Below, one piece after another: positions 11,924-20,364 of a stretch of DNA of 64,000 bases. The translations under genes were made by a program, and so were the position numbers. The notes under the pieces were generated by a model. That model saw nothing but the letters and a program-made list of their open reading frames with translations. It was not told the DNA's origin and searched no databases. How positions within the stretch are numbered: position 1 is the stretch's first letter; each line of letters begins with the position of its first letter. The stretch covers positions 1 through 64,000 of the forward strand of contig JAHBYL010000007.1 in the NCBI GenBank assembly GCA_019635955.1, in the 5' to 3' direction. The DNA is from Parvibaculum sp. Its GTDB lineage: Bacteria > Pseudomonadota > Alphaproteobacteria > Parvibaculales > Parvibaculaceae.

Positions 11924-12313
11924 ATGAAGTTCGGTGCGGTTGCTGCGATTGGCGCGGCATTGGCGCTTGCAGCATGCGGCGAGGAAGCGCCGCAGGAGGC
12001 ACATGGCGAGCCGTCGCGTTACGACGCGCTCAGCATCACCTATGATTGTGAGGGCGACGTCACGGTGCAGGCGATCTATTTCAACTTCGAGGACGGAAAT
12101 GCGCTGGCCGCGCTCGCTTATGACGGGAAGCTGGCGCCCATGCGCATCATGCCGTCCGGCTCCGGCGCAAAATATGCCTCGCTCAACGAAGAGCTTGGCT
12201 GGCGGTGGCACACCAAGGGTAATGAGGCGACGCTGAGCTATATGGCGGCCGACCATACGGCTGAAGAAGAGCCGGTGTTGAGCGAATGCCGGAACGCGCT
12301 TCTTCGCAACTAG
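11924..12313 (+). CDS. MliC-like lysozyme-inhibitor lipoprotein
   Basis: This 129-residue lipoprotein has a signal peptide ending in the lipobox LALAAC (C18). The mature part resembles the C-type lysozyme inhibitor (MliC/PliC) domain: an early YDC motif, a central SGSGAKYAS segment and a C-terminal LGWRWHTKGNEATL, with a second cysteine near the end that could pair with the first. MliC proteins protect the cell wall by blocking the lysozyme active site with the conserved Ser and Lys. The ATG at 11924 is preferred over an upstream in-frame ATG because it has AGAGGGAGA upstream and starts the signal peptide. It stands alone between two terminators. Confidence 0.75.
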   Translation: MKFGAVAAIGAALALAACGEEAPQEAHGEPSRYDALSITYDCEGDVTVQAIYFNFEDGNALAALAYDGKLAPMRIMPSGSGAKYASLNEELGWRWHTKGNEATLSYMAADHTAEEEPVLSECRNALLRN

Positions 12314-12333
12314 AAACAAGGGCCGGTAAAATA

Positions 12334-12361
12334 AAAGGGAGGCTCTCGCGAGCCTCCCTTT
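12334..12361. terminator. Bidirectional intrinsic terminator
   Basis: A perfect 12-bp stem (AAAGGGAGGCTC at 12334-12345 with GAGCCTCCCTTT at 12350-12361) and a 4-base loop lie between the converging MliC-like gene and ferredoxin gene. A/T ends on both sides allow termination in both directions. Confidence 0.88.
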
Positions 12362-12386
12362 CCCTGTCCGGCGTCTCCCGATGCCG

Positions 12387-12710
12387 TCAGTGCTGCTTCT
12401 CCGGCAGCCTTAACACAAGTCCGTCCAGCGAGGCGTCGAGCGTGATCTGACAAGCGAGGCGGCTCGTTTCGCGCACATCTTCCGCGAATTCGAGCATGCT
12501 CTTCTCGAGCCCTTCCTGTGCTGGTCTCGTCTTCGGCAGCCAGGCCTCGTCCACATAGACGTGGCAGGTCGCGCAGGCGGCTGCGCCGCCACAGTCGCCA
12601 TCGATGCCCGGGACGGCGTTCTTAACCGCCGCTTCCATCGCCGAAATTCCGGCTTCGGCGTCCACCGCGTGGATCTTGCCGCTCGCCTCGATGTAGTTGA
12701 CCTTCGTCAC
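12387..12710 (-). CDS. 2Fe-2S ferredoxin, CYP153 electron donor
   Basis: This 107-residue adrenodoxin/putidaredoxin-type ferredoxin carries the cluster-binding motif CGGAAACATC (Cys at about 40, 46 and 49). The fourth Cys is in SRLACQI, about residue 86. Such ferredoxins pass electrons from a ferredoxin reductase to class I bacterial P450s. It begins 13 bases after the CYP153 gene on the same strand, so the two are almost certainly co-transcribed and work as a pair. No ferredoxin reductase gene is in this window and it would have to come from elsewhere. A terminator follows the gene. Confidence 0.93.
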   Translation of the reverse strand: MTKVNYIEASGKIHAVDAEAGISAMEAAVKNAVPGIDGDCGGAAACATCHVYVDEAWLPKTRPAQEGLEKSMLEFAEDVRETSRLACQITLDASLDGLVLRLPEKQH

Positions 12711-12723
12711 TCTCTTTTCCTTC

Positions 12724-13992
12724 TCAATGGGCGTGGAGTTTCACGGGCAGCGAAGCATAGCCGCGCACGAAATTGGAGCGGACCCGCACGGGTTCATCCA
12801 TCACCTCGATGCGGGAGAAACGCTTCAGAACTTCTTCCCAGAGAATCTTCAACTGCATTTCTGCCAGGCGATTGCCGACGCAGCGGTGCACGCCGAAGCC
12901 GAAGGAGAGATGCTGACGCGCGCGCGGGCGGTCGATGATAAAATCATCGGGCCGTTCGATCACTTCATCGTCGCGGTTGCCCGAGATGTACCACATGACC
13001 ACCTTGTCGCCCTTGCGGATCGTCTTGCCGCCCACTTCCGCATCGGCAATTGCCGTGCGGCGCATATGGGCGAGCGGCGTCTGCCAGCGGATGATCTCCG
13101 ACACCATGTTGTCGATGAGTCCCGGGTTGGCGTAGAGCTTTTCACGCTCCTTCGGGTTGCGGTCGAGCGCAAGCACGCCGCCGGTCATCGAATTGCGCGT
13201 CGTGTCGTTGCCGCCGACGATCAGCAGCAGCACATTGCCGAGATAATTCTGCGGGGTCATGTCGCGCGTCGCCGGAGAATGCGCCAGCATGGAAACGAGG
13301 TCCATGCCGGGATTCTTCATGCGCTCGTTCCAGAGGCCCTGGAAGGTCGCGGCGCATTCCATGATCTCGCTGGTGCGCTGCTCCCAGCTGTCGACGATAC
13401 CGCTGCCGGGCTCCGCCGTCGCCACATCCGACCAGCGAGTGAGCTTCGAGCGCTCCTCGAAGGGAAAATCGAACAGTGTCGCGAGCATCTGGGTCGTCAG
13501 TTCGATCGAAACGGCCGGCACCCAGTCGAACTCCTCGCCCACAGGCAGGCCGTCAAGCGTGCGGCAGATGCGTTCGCGGATCGTGCCTTCGAGCTTTGCG
13601 AGGTTTGCCGGTGCAACGATGGGGCTCACGGCCTTGCGCTGCTCATCATGCCGCGGTGGGTCCATGGCGATGAAGTTCGGCAGGTCGATGGCGCCTTCGG
13701 CGCTGCTTTTCTGGATGCCGTCCTCGATGATGATGCCGCCGAGGCCGGCTTCCGAAGAGAACACCTGGTGGTTCGTGTCCACCGCCATGATGTCCTTGTA
13801 TTTGGTGATCGACCAGTACGGTCCATAGGCGCTTTCGGCGCAGTAATGCACCGGGTCTTCACGGCGCAGGCGGCGGAAGTATTCACCTTCGACATTGCGT
13901 TCGAAAAGTTCGGCGCGGCTCACGTCGATCTTGTCGAGCGGCAGGTCCATGGCCTCGGACGTCTGGGTCCGGGCAGTCGCGATTGCGGTCAT
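12724..13992 (-). CDS. CYP153-family cytochrome P450 alkane hydroxylase
   Basis: CYP153 enzymes hydroxylate medium-chain n-alkanes and related substrates at the terminal carbon. The 422 residues show the I-helix oxygen-activation motif GGNDTTRNS, the ExxR-like K-helix ([14 protein letters not shown]) and the heme-binding loop [10 protein letters not shown], with the heme cysteine near residue 371. I chose the ATG at 13992 over another 24 bases upstream because GGGGAGGAGA lies at ideal distance. It is the first gene of a two-gene operon with the ferredoxin and is divergent from a TetR regulator. Family assignment to CYP153 is from the overall sequence pattern ([26 protein letters not shown]). 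Confidence 0.9.
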   Translation of the reverse strand: MTAIATARTQTSEAMDLPLDKIDVSRAELFERNVEGEYFRRLRREDPVHYCAESAYGPYWSITKYKDIMAVDTNHQVFSSEAGLGGIIIEDGIQKSSAEGAIDLPNFIAMDPPRHDEQRKAVSPIVAPANLAKLEGTIRERICRTLDGLPVGEEFDWVPAVSIELTTQMLATLFDFPFEERSKLTRWSDVATAEPGSGIVDSWEQRTSEIMECAATFQGLWNERMKNPGMDLVSMLAHSPATRDMTPQNYLGNVLLLIVGGNDTTRNSMTGGVLALDRNPKEREKLYANPGLIDNMVSEIIRWQTPLAHMRRTAIADAEVGGKTIRKGDKVVMWYISGNRDDEVIERPDDFIIDRPRARQHLSFGFGVHRCVGNRLAEMQLKILWEEVLKRFSRIEVMDEPVRVRSNFVRGYASLPVKLHAH

Positions 13993-14016
13993 GATGTCTC
14001 CTCCCCTCATGCGCAA

Positions 14017-14036
14017 TATTGAGTATTATATCAATA
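14017..14036. promoter_or_regulatory. Candidate TetR operator over the CYP153 -10 box
   Basis: TATTGA (14017-14022) and TCAATA (14031-14036) form a 20-bp inverted repeat with an 8-base centre. It covers the -10 element of the CYP153 promoter in the gap between CYP153 and the divergent TetR gene. A repressor bound here would block that promoter. The link to this TetR protein is inferred from position and symmetry. Confidence 0.5.
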
Positions 14037-14055
14037 AGAACCGTCCGGGAGTCAA
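14025..14055 (-). promoter_or_regulatory. CYP153 promoter
   Basis: On the minus strand TTGACT (14050-14055), a 19-base spacer and a perfect TATAAT (14025-14030) form a sigma-70 promoter. It reads into the CYP153 start codon at 13992. The -10 box lies inside the inverted repeat at 14017-14036. Confidence 0.65.
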
Positions 14056-14143
14056 CAGGGCGGGCCCGCCCATCCCGCAAATGCGGGCGGAGCCGCTATA
14101 CTCCCCGAAAACCGCCGATTCCCGCTTGAAAGGCCCGATCCGG

Positions 14144-14764
14144 ATGTCTCCCGCTCGCCCCGCCCGAACAAGGCTCAGCCCCGAAATCCGCCGGGCTCAG
14201 CTCCTCGAATGTGCCCTTTCGGCCTTTGCGGATCATGGTGTCGCCCGGGCGACGCACTCCCATGTTGCGGAGCGGGCAGGGGTCTCGATCCCGACGGTCC
14301 ATTCCTATTTCCGCACGCGGGAGGATCTCGTTGCGGCGGTGCTCGGCCAGGTTGAGGTTTTTCTTCTCGATGTCGTTTCGGACTCCCTTGGCGGGAAGGG
14401 CGATGTGCGCGCAGCCTTGACCTCGCTTGCCACGCGCTTTGCCGCCGCCGCCCATGAGAAGCCGGACATGATCAAGGTCTGGCTCGACTGGAGCACAGGC
14501 GTGCGTGCCGATGTCTGGCCACACTACATGGAGGTGCTGGAGCAGCTTCACGACATCGCACAGAAGGTCTTTGCGCGGGGGAAGAGAGAAGGCCGGCTCC
14601 CGCCCGCGCTCAACGCGCGCGCTGCCGCCCGCATCTATCTCGGCGGCGGGCACACTGTGGCGCTGATGCAGTTTGCGGGCACGTCCCGGCGGGAACTCGA
14701 CACGCTGATCGACCAGCTCGTATCGGGCGTCATGTGCATCGGCATGGACAATACGAGCGCCTGA
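14144..14764 (+). CDS. TetR/AcrR-family regulator, likely of CYP153 operon
   Basis: The 206-residue protein has a TetR-type helix-turn-helix at about residues 15-60 (QLLECALSAFADHGVARATHSHVAERAGVS and the recognition helix region PTVHSYFRTREDLV). A divergent ligand-binding helical domain follows. The ATG at 14144 gives the canonical short arm before helix 1. Longer in-frame starts would overlap CYP153. It is transcribed divergently from CYP153-ferredoxin across a 151-base gap containing a palindrome over the CYP153 -10 box. It probably represses the operon until an alkane or fatty-acid-like inducer appears. The ligand is unknown. Confidence 0.85.
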   Translation: MSPARPARTRLSPEIRRAQLLECALSAFADHGVARATHSHVAERAGVSIPTVHSYFRTREDLVAAVLGQVEVFLLDVVSDSLGGKGDVRAALTSLATRFAAAAHEKPDMIKVWLDWSTGVRADVWPHYMEVLEQLHDIAQKVFARGKREGRLPPALNARAAARIYLGGGHTVALMQFAGTSRRELDTLIDQLVSGVMCIGMDNTSA

Positions 14765-14804
14765 ACCGTCGCCCCAAGGCGCTCCGCGTGCTAGAACCTG
14801 CCCC

Positions 14805-15620
14805 ATGTTCCAGCGGCCTCTCATTTTCGGCATCGTCAACATCACGCCGGATTCCTTCTCCGATGGCGGGCGCTATTTTGCCGCCGATGCCGCCATTGCC
14901 CATGCGCGGCGGCTCGTCGAGGAAGGGGCCGATGTGGTGGATCTCGGACCCGCCTCGTCGAACCCGGATGCGGCGCCGGTACCGGCGGAAGAGGAAATCC
15001 GCCGCCTCGCTCCCGTCATGGAGGCGCTCGCGGGCGACGGCATCGAAATTTCGGTCGACAGTTTCCGTCCGGAGACGCAAGCCTTCGCGCTCGCGCATGG
15101 CGCCGGGTGGCTGAACGATATTCGCGGCTTCGCGGAGCCCGCCTTCTATCCCGCGCTTGCGAGGGCGGATGCGAATCTCGTCCTCATGCATTCGATCCAG
15201 GGCGAGGGTAATGCCGACCGGCGGGAGGCGCCGGAGGGAGACATGGTCGAGAGGATATGCGCCTTTTTCGGCGCACGCCTCGCGACGCTGGAAGCGGCCG
15301 GCATCCGGCGGGAGCGAATCGTTCTCGACCCCGGCATGGGGTTTTTCCTCGGCCCCCGGCCTGAGACCTCCTTCGACGTATTGTCGAGGCTCGGCGAGAT
15401 CGAGGCCCGCTTCGGACTCCCGGTCTTCATCTCCGTGTCGCGGAAGTCCTTTCTCAGGGCGGTGACCGGGCGGGCCCCCGGCGAGGCGGGGGCGGCGACG
15501 CTCGCGGCCGAGCTTCTGGCGGCCCTGCGCGGTGCGCGGATCATCCGTACGCATGAGCCCCGGCCGCTTTCGGACGCGCTGGCCGTGGCGGCCGGCTTCG
15601 AGACGCCGTTCCAAGGTTAA
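14805..15620 (+). CDS. folP: Dihydropteroate synthase FolP
   Basis: FolP condenses p-aminobenzoate with dihydropterin pyrophosphate in folate synthesis and is the sulfonamide target. The 271-residue TIM-barrel shows the N-terminal signature GIVNITPDSFSDGG. The pterin-binding segment DLGPASSNPDA, the WLNDIRGF strand and LDPGMGFFLG follow, and SVSRKSF is the catalytic Lys/Arg loop. Length is normal. It lies upstream of glmM, its common alphaproteobacterial neighbour, and 40 bases after the TetR gene with no clear terminator between. Confidence 0.96.
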   Translation: MFQRPLIFGIVNITPDSFSDGGRYFAADAAIAHARRLVEEGADVVDLGPASSNPDAAPVPAEEEIRRLAPVMEALAGDGIEISVDSFRPETQAFALAHGAGWLNDIRGFAEPAFYPALARADANLVLMHSIQGEGNADRREAPEGDMVERICAFFGARLATLEAAGIRRERIVLDPGMGFFLGPRPETSFDVLSRLGEIEARFGLPVFISVSRKSFLRAVTGRAPGEAGAATLAAELLAALRGARIIRTHEPRPLSDALAVAAGFETPFQG

Positions 15621-15792
15621 TGAAAGATTTAGCAAGAAAACTTTAACTGCAAATGGCGCATAGAATCCTATATTCGCCACATATCGTTCGTTAGATGTGT
15701 CGCTTGGGGGGCGTGCCGGGGGCCGTGGGGGCTTTCGATGGCAGGCCAGAATGAGACACAGACCGAGAAAAGGCGCGAGGACCGTTCAATTC

Positions 15793-17139
15793 ATGGCCCG
15801 CAAATATTTCGGTACCGACGGAATCCGTGGGACCGCCAATACTGGACATATGACCGCCGAAACCGCGCTTCGCGTCGGCATGGCGGCAGGCCGCGTCTTC
15901 CGGCGCGGCGAGCATCGTCATCGTGTCGTGATCGGCAAGGACACGCGGCTCTCGGGCTATATGCTGGAGCCTGCGCTCACTGCCGGCTTCACCTCGATGG
16001 GCATGGATGTGTTTCTGTTCGGCCCGCTGCCGACGCCGGCCGTCGCCATGCTCACCCGCTCGCTCCGCGCCGATCTCGGCGTGATGATTTCCGCCTCGCA
16101 TAATTCCTTCGAGGACAACGGCATCAAGCTTTTCGGCCCGGACGGCTTCAAGTTGTCGGATGAAGTGGAGCTCGCGATCGAGCATCACATGGATAACGGG
16201 CTCGCCGACAATCTGGCCGGCTCGCGCGCGCTCGGCCGCGCAAAGCGCATCGAGGATGCGCAGGCGCGCTATATCGAGCATGTGAAGCATTCCTTTCCCA
16301 AGCAGCAGACGCTCGAGGGGCTGCGCATCGTTGTCGATTGCGCGAATGGCGCTGCCTACAAGGTAGCGCCCGCCGTGCTCTGGGAGCTGGGTGCAGAAGT
16401 AGTGACGGTCGGTACGGACCCCAACGGCTTCAACATCAACGAGGAATGCGGTTCGACCTCGCCCGAGCGCATGTGCGCCACGGTGCGCGAGCGCCGCGCG
16501 GATATCGGCATTGCTCTCGATGGCGATGCGGACCGTGTCATCATCGCGGATGAGCGCGGCAAGATCGTCGATGGCGACCAGATCATGGGTCTCATCGCGC
16601 GCCACTGGAAGGAAATGGACAAGCTTTCGGCGCCCGGTGTCGTCGCAACCGTCATGTCCAATCTGGGGCTTGAGCGTTACCTGAAGACGCTCGATCTCGA
16701 CCTCATTCGCACGCAGGTCGGCGATCGCTATGTCGTCGAGCATATGCGCCAGCACGGCTACAATGTGGGCGGCGAGCAGTCCGGCCATATCGTGCTGAAG
16801 GATTTCTCGACCACCGGCGACGGGCTCATCGCCGCGCTGCAGGTGCTTGCGGTGCTGAAGGCTGAAGACCGGCCGGTGAGCGAACTCACCCATGTCTTCG
16901 ACCCTCTGCCGCAGCTTCTCAAGAATGTTCGCTTCAAGCGGGGCGAACCCTTGAAGGACAAGGATGTGCAGGACGCTATCCGCGAGGGCGAAAGCCGCCT
17001 CGGCGCGGGCGGCCGTCTCGTCATCCGCAAGTCCGGCACGGAACCGCTCATTCGCGTGATGGCGGAGGGCGACGACGAGAAGCTCGTTACCTCGGTGGTC
17101 AACGACATTGCCGCCGTGATCGAGCATAATGCGGCCTGA
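15793..17139 (+). CDS. glmM: Phosphoglucosamine mutase GlmM
   Basis: GlmM converts glucosamine-6-phosphate to glucosamine-1-phosphate for peptidoglycan and LPS precursors. The 448 residues start [13 protein letters not shown], the universal N-terminus, so the ATG at 15793 is chosen over upstream alternatives. GAGGA lies upstream. The phosphoserine is S102 in the motif SASHN. The metal-binding loop DGDADR and the C-terminal phosphate-binding [12 protein letters not shown] are present. The roughly 170-base gap after folP contains AT-rich sequence but no promoter I can name confidently. Confidence 0.97.
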   Translation: MARKYFGTDGIRGTANTGHMTAETALRVGMAAGRVFRRGEHRHRVVIGKDTRLSGYMLEPALTAGFTSMGMDVFLFGPLPTPAVAMLTRSLRADLGVMISASHNSFEDNGIKLFGPDGFKLSDEVELAIEHHMDNGLADNLAGSRALGRAKRIEDAQARYIEHVKHSFPKQQTLEGLRIVVDCANGAAYKVAPAVLWELGAEVVTVGTDPNGFNINEECGSTSPERMCATVRERRADIGIALDGDADRVIIADERGKIVDGDQIMGLIARHWKEMDKLSAPGVVATVMSNLGLERYLKTLDLDLIRTQVGDRYVVEHMRQHGYNVGGEQSGHIVLKDFSTTGDGLIAALQVLAVLKAEDRPVSELTHVFDPLPQLLKNVRFKRGEPLKDKDVQDAIREGESRLGAGGRLVIRKSGTEPLIRVMAEGDDEKLVTSVVNDIAAVIEHNAA

Positions 17140-17170
17140 TCTCAGGCTGCATTAGCGTCAGGCACATTCA

Positions 17171-17980
17171 ATGACTTCTCCCATGCAAGGCCGCGTTCTC
17201 ATCGTGGCGGGCTCGGATTCGGGCGGCGGCGCCGGCATCCAGGCCGACATCAAGGCGGTCACCGCCATGGGCGGCTTTGCCATGACGGCGGTCACCGCAA
17301 TCACGGTTCAGAACACGCTGGGCGTCAGCGCCATTCACGAAGTCCCTCTCGACATCGTGGTCGGGCAGATGCGCGCCGTGCTGGAAGATATCGGCGCCGA
17401 CACGATCAAGACGGGCATGCTGCACAATGCCGACATCGTAGAAGCGGTTGCCGAGGAGTTGTCGCGCGGTGAGATGGCACCTGCGCTCGTCGTCGATCCA
17501 GTGATGATCGCAAAAGGCGGCGCCTCGCTCCTCGAAGACAGCGCCGTATCGGCGATCCGTGAAGTGCTGATCCCGCTTGCGGCGCTCGTCACGCCGAATG
17601 TGCCGGAGGCGGAGGCGCTGACCGGCCGAAAGATCGAGGATGTGGACGGCCAGAAGGCGGCGGCCGATGCGCTGCTCGGCCTCGGTGCGGAAGCGGTGCT
17701 GCTCAAGGGCGGGCATCTGCCGGGCGACATCATCTTCGATGTGCTGGCAACGCAGGAAACGCTGCAGGTCTTTTCTTCGCCGCGTATCGATACGCGCCAT
17801 ACGCATGGCACGGGCTGCACGCTTGCTTCGGCCATCGCCGCGCTCATTGCCCAGGGTGTGGATCTCACAGCTGCGGTCGCCACGGCGCGCGACTATGTGC
17901 ATGAAGCGATCCGCACCGCGCCGGGCTTCGGCAAAGGTCACGGGCCGCTCAATTTTCTCGCTGCCTTCGACGAGGAATAG
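17171..17980 (+). CDS. thiD: Hydroxymethylpyrimidine/phosphomethylpyrimidine kinase ThiD
   Basis: ThiD phosphorylates HMP and HMP-P to HMP-PP for thiamine synthesis. The 269-residue ribokinase-fold protein begins with VLIVAGSDSGGGAGIQADIK, the substrate-binding N-terminus. It ends with the anion-hole loop THGTGCTLASA. It follows glmM by 31 bases and probably shares its transcript. No TPP riboswitch lies in front of it, in contrast to thiC at 33.5 kb, so the two steps of HMP metabolism appear to be regulated separately. Confidence 0.95.
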   Translation: MTSPMQGRVLIVAGSDSGGGAGIQADIKAVTAMGGFAMTAVTAITVQNTLGVSAIHEVPLDIVVGQMRAVLEDIGADTIKTGMLHNADIVEAVAEELSRGEMAPALVVDPVMIAKGGASLLEDSAVSAIREVLIPLAALVTPNVPEAEALTGRKIEDVDGQKAAADALLGLGAEAVLLKGGHLPGDIIFDVLATQETLQVFSSPRIDTRHTHGTGCTLASAIAALIAQGVDLTAAVATARDYVHEAIRTAPGFGKGHGPLNFLAAFDEE

Positions 17981-17983
17981 GGC

Positions 17984-19411
17984 TCACGCAGGCACGGCGA
18001 TGCCGACAGGCGTTTCCGCCAACAGCGCGGCGATGGTTTGGAGGCCCTGCTTCAATTCCTCTCGCGTCTGCGGCTGACCGATCGCGAGACGCACATGGCG
18101 CGAGGTTCGGTCCATGCGTCCGACCATGAAATCCTCCCCTGCGGCAATTGCCGTGCCGCGTAGCCGCGCCGCCTCGACCAGCGCGTGAGCGCGCCAGGCT
18201 TCCGGCGGTTCGAGCCATACATAAAGCGAGTTCGCATGCGTCGTGAGCCGCAGGCCGGGCAACATCGCCCGCGTGATCGCGTGCCTCTCCGCCATCTCCG
18301 TCACGATGCGTTCGCGGATTCTGTTCGCGCCGCCGCTTTCCATGAGCTGCGTGGCGAGCGCAGCCATGAGTGGCGGGACGGTCTGTCCCTGGCCGTGAAG
18401 GATGGCGCGGGCGCGCTCGAACAAGGCGGCGGGCGGGATCAGGAAGCCGATGCGCAATCCGCAGCCGACGGTTTTTGCAAGGCTCGTCGCGAGCCAGGTG
18501 CGTTCCGGCGCATGATGCGCGACGGGCAGGGGTCTCTCCGCGACGAGCTTGCCGTAGATATCGTCCTCGATGATGGCGAAGTCGTGCTTTTTCGCGATGG
18601 CCGCGATTTCACGCCGGCGCTCCTCGCTCATGATGGCGCTGGTCGGGTTCTGCAGCGTCGGCACCACGAAGAGGGCGGCGGGCTTCAGTTCCCGCGCCGC
18701 GCGGTCGAGCGCTTCGGGGATCAGCCCTTCCTCGTCTATGTCGACAGGCGAGACGCGGCGCCCCATCAACCCTGCCTGGTTCACCATGGCGTGATAGGTC
18801 AAAGCTTCGGTGAGGATGATGTCGCCGGGCTCTGTGGTAGCGAGGATCGCGACAAGGATTGCCTGTTGCGTGCCCGAGCAAACGAGAATGTCATCCGCAC
18901 CAGGCGTAAAATCTCCATGGGCGAGCCAGGAGGCAGCGGCCTCCCTTTCGCGCGGTGCGCCGCCCGGCGCGAGATAGGCGTTGTAGAATGACGGCGTCTG
19001 CTTGTCCGCTTCATCGAGAACGGCGTTCATCGCCGCCCCGGCGATCTCGTTCTGTCCGGCGGGCGGGGCGAGCGCCGCCTTCATCGCGGCCATGGTCGCG
19101 TCGGGCAGGGTGAGGAAGGCGGCGGAGCCGACACCGGTATTTCCACGCACATGTCCGCCATGGCCGAGCACATAGGTGCCGCGGCCGACTTCGCCCGCCA
19201 CCTCGCCGCGCGAAGCTGCCAAGGCATAGGCGCGCGAGACGGTGCCGACCGTGACGCCGAGCGCATAGGCGAGGTCGCGCAGGGGCGGGAGCCTCATGCC
19301 GGCGGATGCGCGGCCCGACTGGACCGCATCGCGCAGCGCGTCGGCAATGGCGCGATAGCGAGGGCCCGCACGGGCGGCGATATCGTCGGGGTCAAAAAGT
19401 GAAATTGTCAT
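17984..19411 (-). CDS. MocR-type GntR regulator with aminotransferase domain
   Basis: MocR/PdxR proteins fuse a GntR winged helix to a fold-type I PLP aminotransferase domain that usually senses ligands rather than catalysing. In this 475-residue protein the HTH is at about 10-80 (SAGMRLPPLRDLAYALGVT). The PLP domain carries the Schiff-base lysine region TSLAKTVGCGLRIGF. I chose the start at 19411; an alternative 42 bases upstream would add 14 unlikely residues. The start codon sits inside an ATTGT-N7-ACAAT inverted repeat, suggesting autoregulation. It is divergent from phzF-lysE, its probable targets. Its 3' end lies 3 bases from the thiD stop. Confidence 0.9.
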   Translation of the reverse strand: MTISLFDPDDIAARAGPRYRAIADALRDAVQSGRASAGMRLPPLRDLAYALGVTVGTVSRAYALAASRGEVAGEVGRGTYVLGHGGHVRGNTGVGSAAFLTLPDATMAAMKAALAPPAGQNEIAGAAMNAVLDEADKQTPSFYNAYLAPGGAPREREAAASWLAHGDFTPGADDILVCSGTQQAILVAILATTEPGDIILTEALTYHAMVNQAGLMGRRVSPVDIDEEGLIPEALDRAARELKPAALFVVPTLQNPTSAIMSEERRREIAAIAKKHDFAIIEDDIYGKLVAERPLPVAHHAPERTWLATSLAKTVGCGLRIGFLIPPAALFERARAILHGQGQTVPPLMAALATQLMESGGANRIRERIVTEMAERHAITRAMLPGLRLTTHANSLYVWLEPPEAWRAHALVEAARLRGTAIAAGEDFMVGRMDRTSRHVRLAIGQPQTREELKQGLQTIAALLAETPVGIAVPA

Positions 19412-19420
19412 GGGTACAAT
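19404..19420. promoter_or_regulatory. Candidate MocR operator O1
   Basis: ATTGT (19404-19408) and ACAAT (19416-19420) form an inverted repeat over the start codon of the MocR-type gene. The half-sites match those of the palindrome at 19511-19528 across the same divergent gap, so both are probably bound by the same regulator. Confidence 0.55.
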
Positions 19421-19510
19421 AAACTCATTGAATCCATTTTCGGAGTCAATCATGTTTCTTGCGCGGTGACAATTATCGAAATTCAGCCGAAATTGGCTTC
19501 TGTTCACCGA

Positions 19511-19528
19511 AATTGTACCGATACAATT
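19511..19528. promoter_or_regulatory. Candidate MocR operator O2 upstream of phzF
   Basis: A perfect 7-bp inverted repeat, AATTGTA (19511-19517) and TACAATT (19522-19528), has a 4-base centre 15 bases before the phzF start. TACAAT within it could be a -10 box. It shares half-sites with 19404-19420. The link to the divergent MocR protein is inferred. Confidence 0.6.
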
Positions 19529-19543
19529 CCACTGGAGGCGGCA

Positions 19544-20335
19544 ATGAAGGCGCAGCTCTATCAGGTCGATGCGTTCGCGGATCGTGTGTTCGAGGGCAAT
19601 CCGGCGGCCGTGGTGCCTCTTGCTGCCTGGCCTGATGATGCGGTCATGCAGGCCATTGCCGCCGAGAACAATCTCGCCGAAACGGCTTTCTTCGCGCCGG
19701 AGGGGGAGGGCTACCGACTTCGCTGGTTCACGCCGACCGTGGAGGTCGATCTCTGCGGCCACGCAACGCTTGCATCCGCGCATGTGCTTTTCGCGCATCT
19801 CGGTCATGCAAAGCCCGACATCCGGTTCGAGACACGCAGCGGCACGCTCGTCGTGAAGCGTGAGGGCGATCTGCTGGCTATGGATTTTCCGGCGGCGGCA
19901 CCGAAGCCCTATCCCGCGCCCGACGCCATCGCCGACGCGCTGGGGGCGAAGCCGCTTGTCTGGTTGAAAACATCGAACCTCATGGCGGTGTTCGGTGCGG
20001 AGGCAGAGATTACGGCGCTCGCGCCGGATTTTCCGACGCTTGGACGTCTCCTCGCGCCGCTGAATGCGGGGCTGATCGTCACGGCTCCCGGCAGCGGCGG
20101 TGTCGATTTCGTCTCGCGCTTCTTTGCGCCGGTGCATGGCATCGACGAAGACCCGGTCACGGGTTCAGCCCATTGCACGTCCGTTCCCTATTGGGCGAAG
20201 AAGCTCGGCAAGAACGAACTCGTCGCGCGGCAGATTTCGAAACGCGGCGGCACGCTCTGGTGCAGCAATGCGGGCGAACGCGTCGTCCTGCGCGGTCGCT
20301 GCGCCGACTACATGAAAGCCGAAATCTCCTTCTGA
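19544..20335 (+). CDS. PhzF-family isomerase/epimerase-like protein
   Basis: PhzF-fold proteins share the diaminopimelate-epimerase two-domain fold. The named member isomerises a phenazine precursor, but most homologues have unknown substrates. The 263-residue protein starts MKAQLYQVDAFADRVFEGNPAAV, with the active-site glutamate region NNLAETAFF near residue 45 and GHATLASAH. It ends with the conserved DPVTGSAHC. GGAGG precedes the ATG at 19544, and longer in-frame starts lack one. It forms an operon with a LysE-type exporter 29 bases downstream and is divergent from a MocR-type regulator, suggesting handling and export of an amino-acid-like compound. Confidence 0.88.
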   Translation: MKAQLYQVDAFADRVFEGNPAAVVPLAAWPDDAVMQAIAAENNLAETAFFAPEGEGYRLRWFTPTVEVDLCGHATLASAHVLFAHLGHAKPDIRFETRSGTLVVKREGDLLAMDFPAAAPKPYPAPDAIADALGAKPLVWLKTSNLMAVFGAEAEITALAPDFPTLGRLLAPLNAGLIVTAPGSGGVDFVSRFFAPVHGIDEDPVTGSAHCTSVPYWAKKLGKNELVARQISKRGGTLWCSNAGERVVLRGRCADYMKAEISF

Positions 20336-20364
20336 TCCTCCATCTCTCTCATGGCGGTGCCGTC

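Noticed and set aside
12724-14016. Antisense long frames through the P450 and other GC-rich genes as real genes
   Set aside because: High GC makes long opposite-strand frames common. None shows family motifs or ribosome sites, while the sense frames do.
17984-20137. 717-residue reading of the MocR-type gene
   Set aside because: The extra N-terminal part runs antisense through phzF and lacks family similarity. The start at 19411 gives a normal length.
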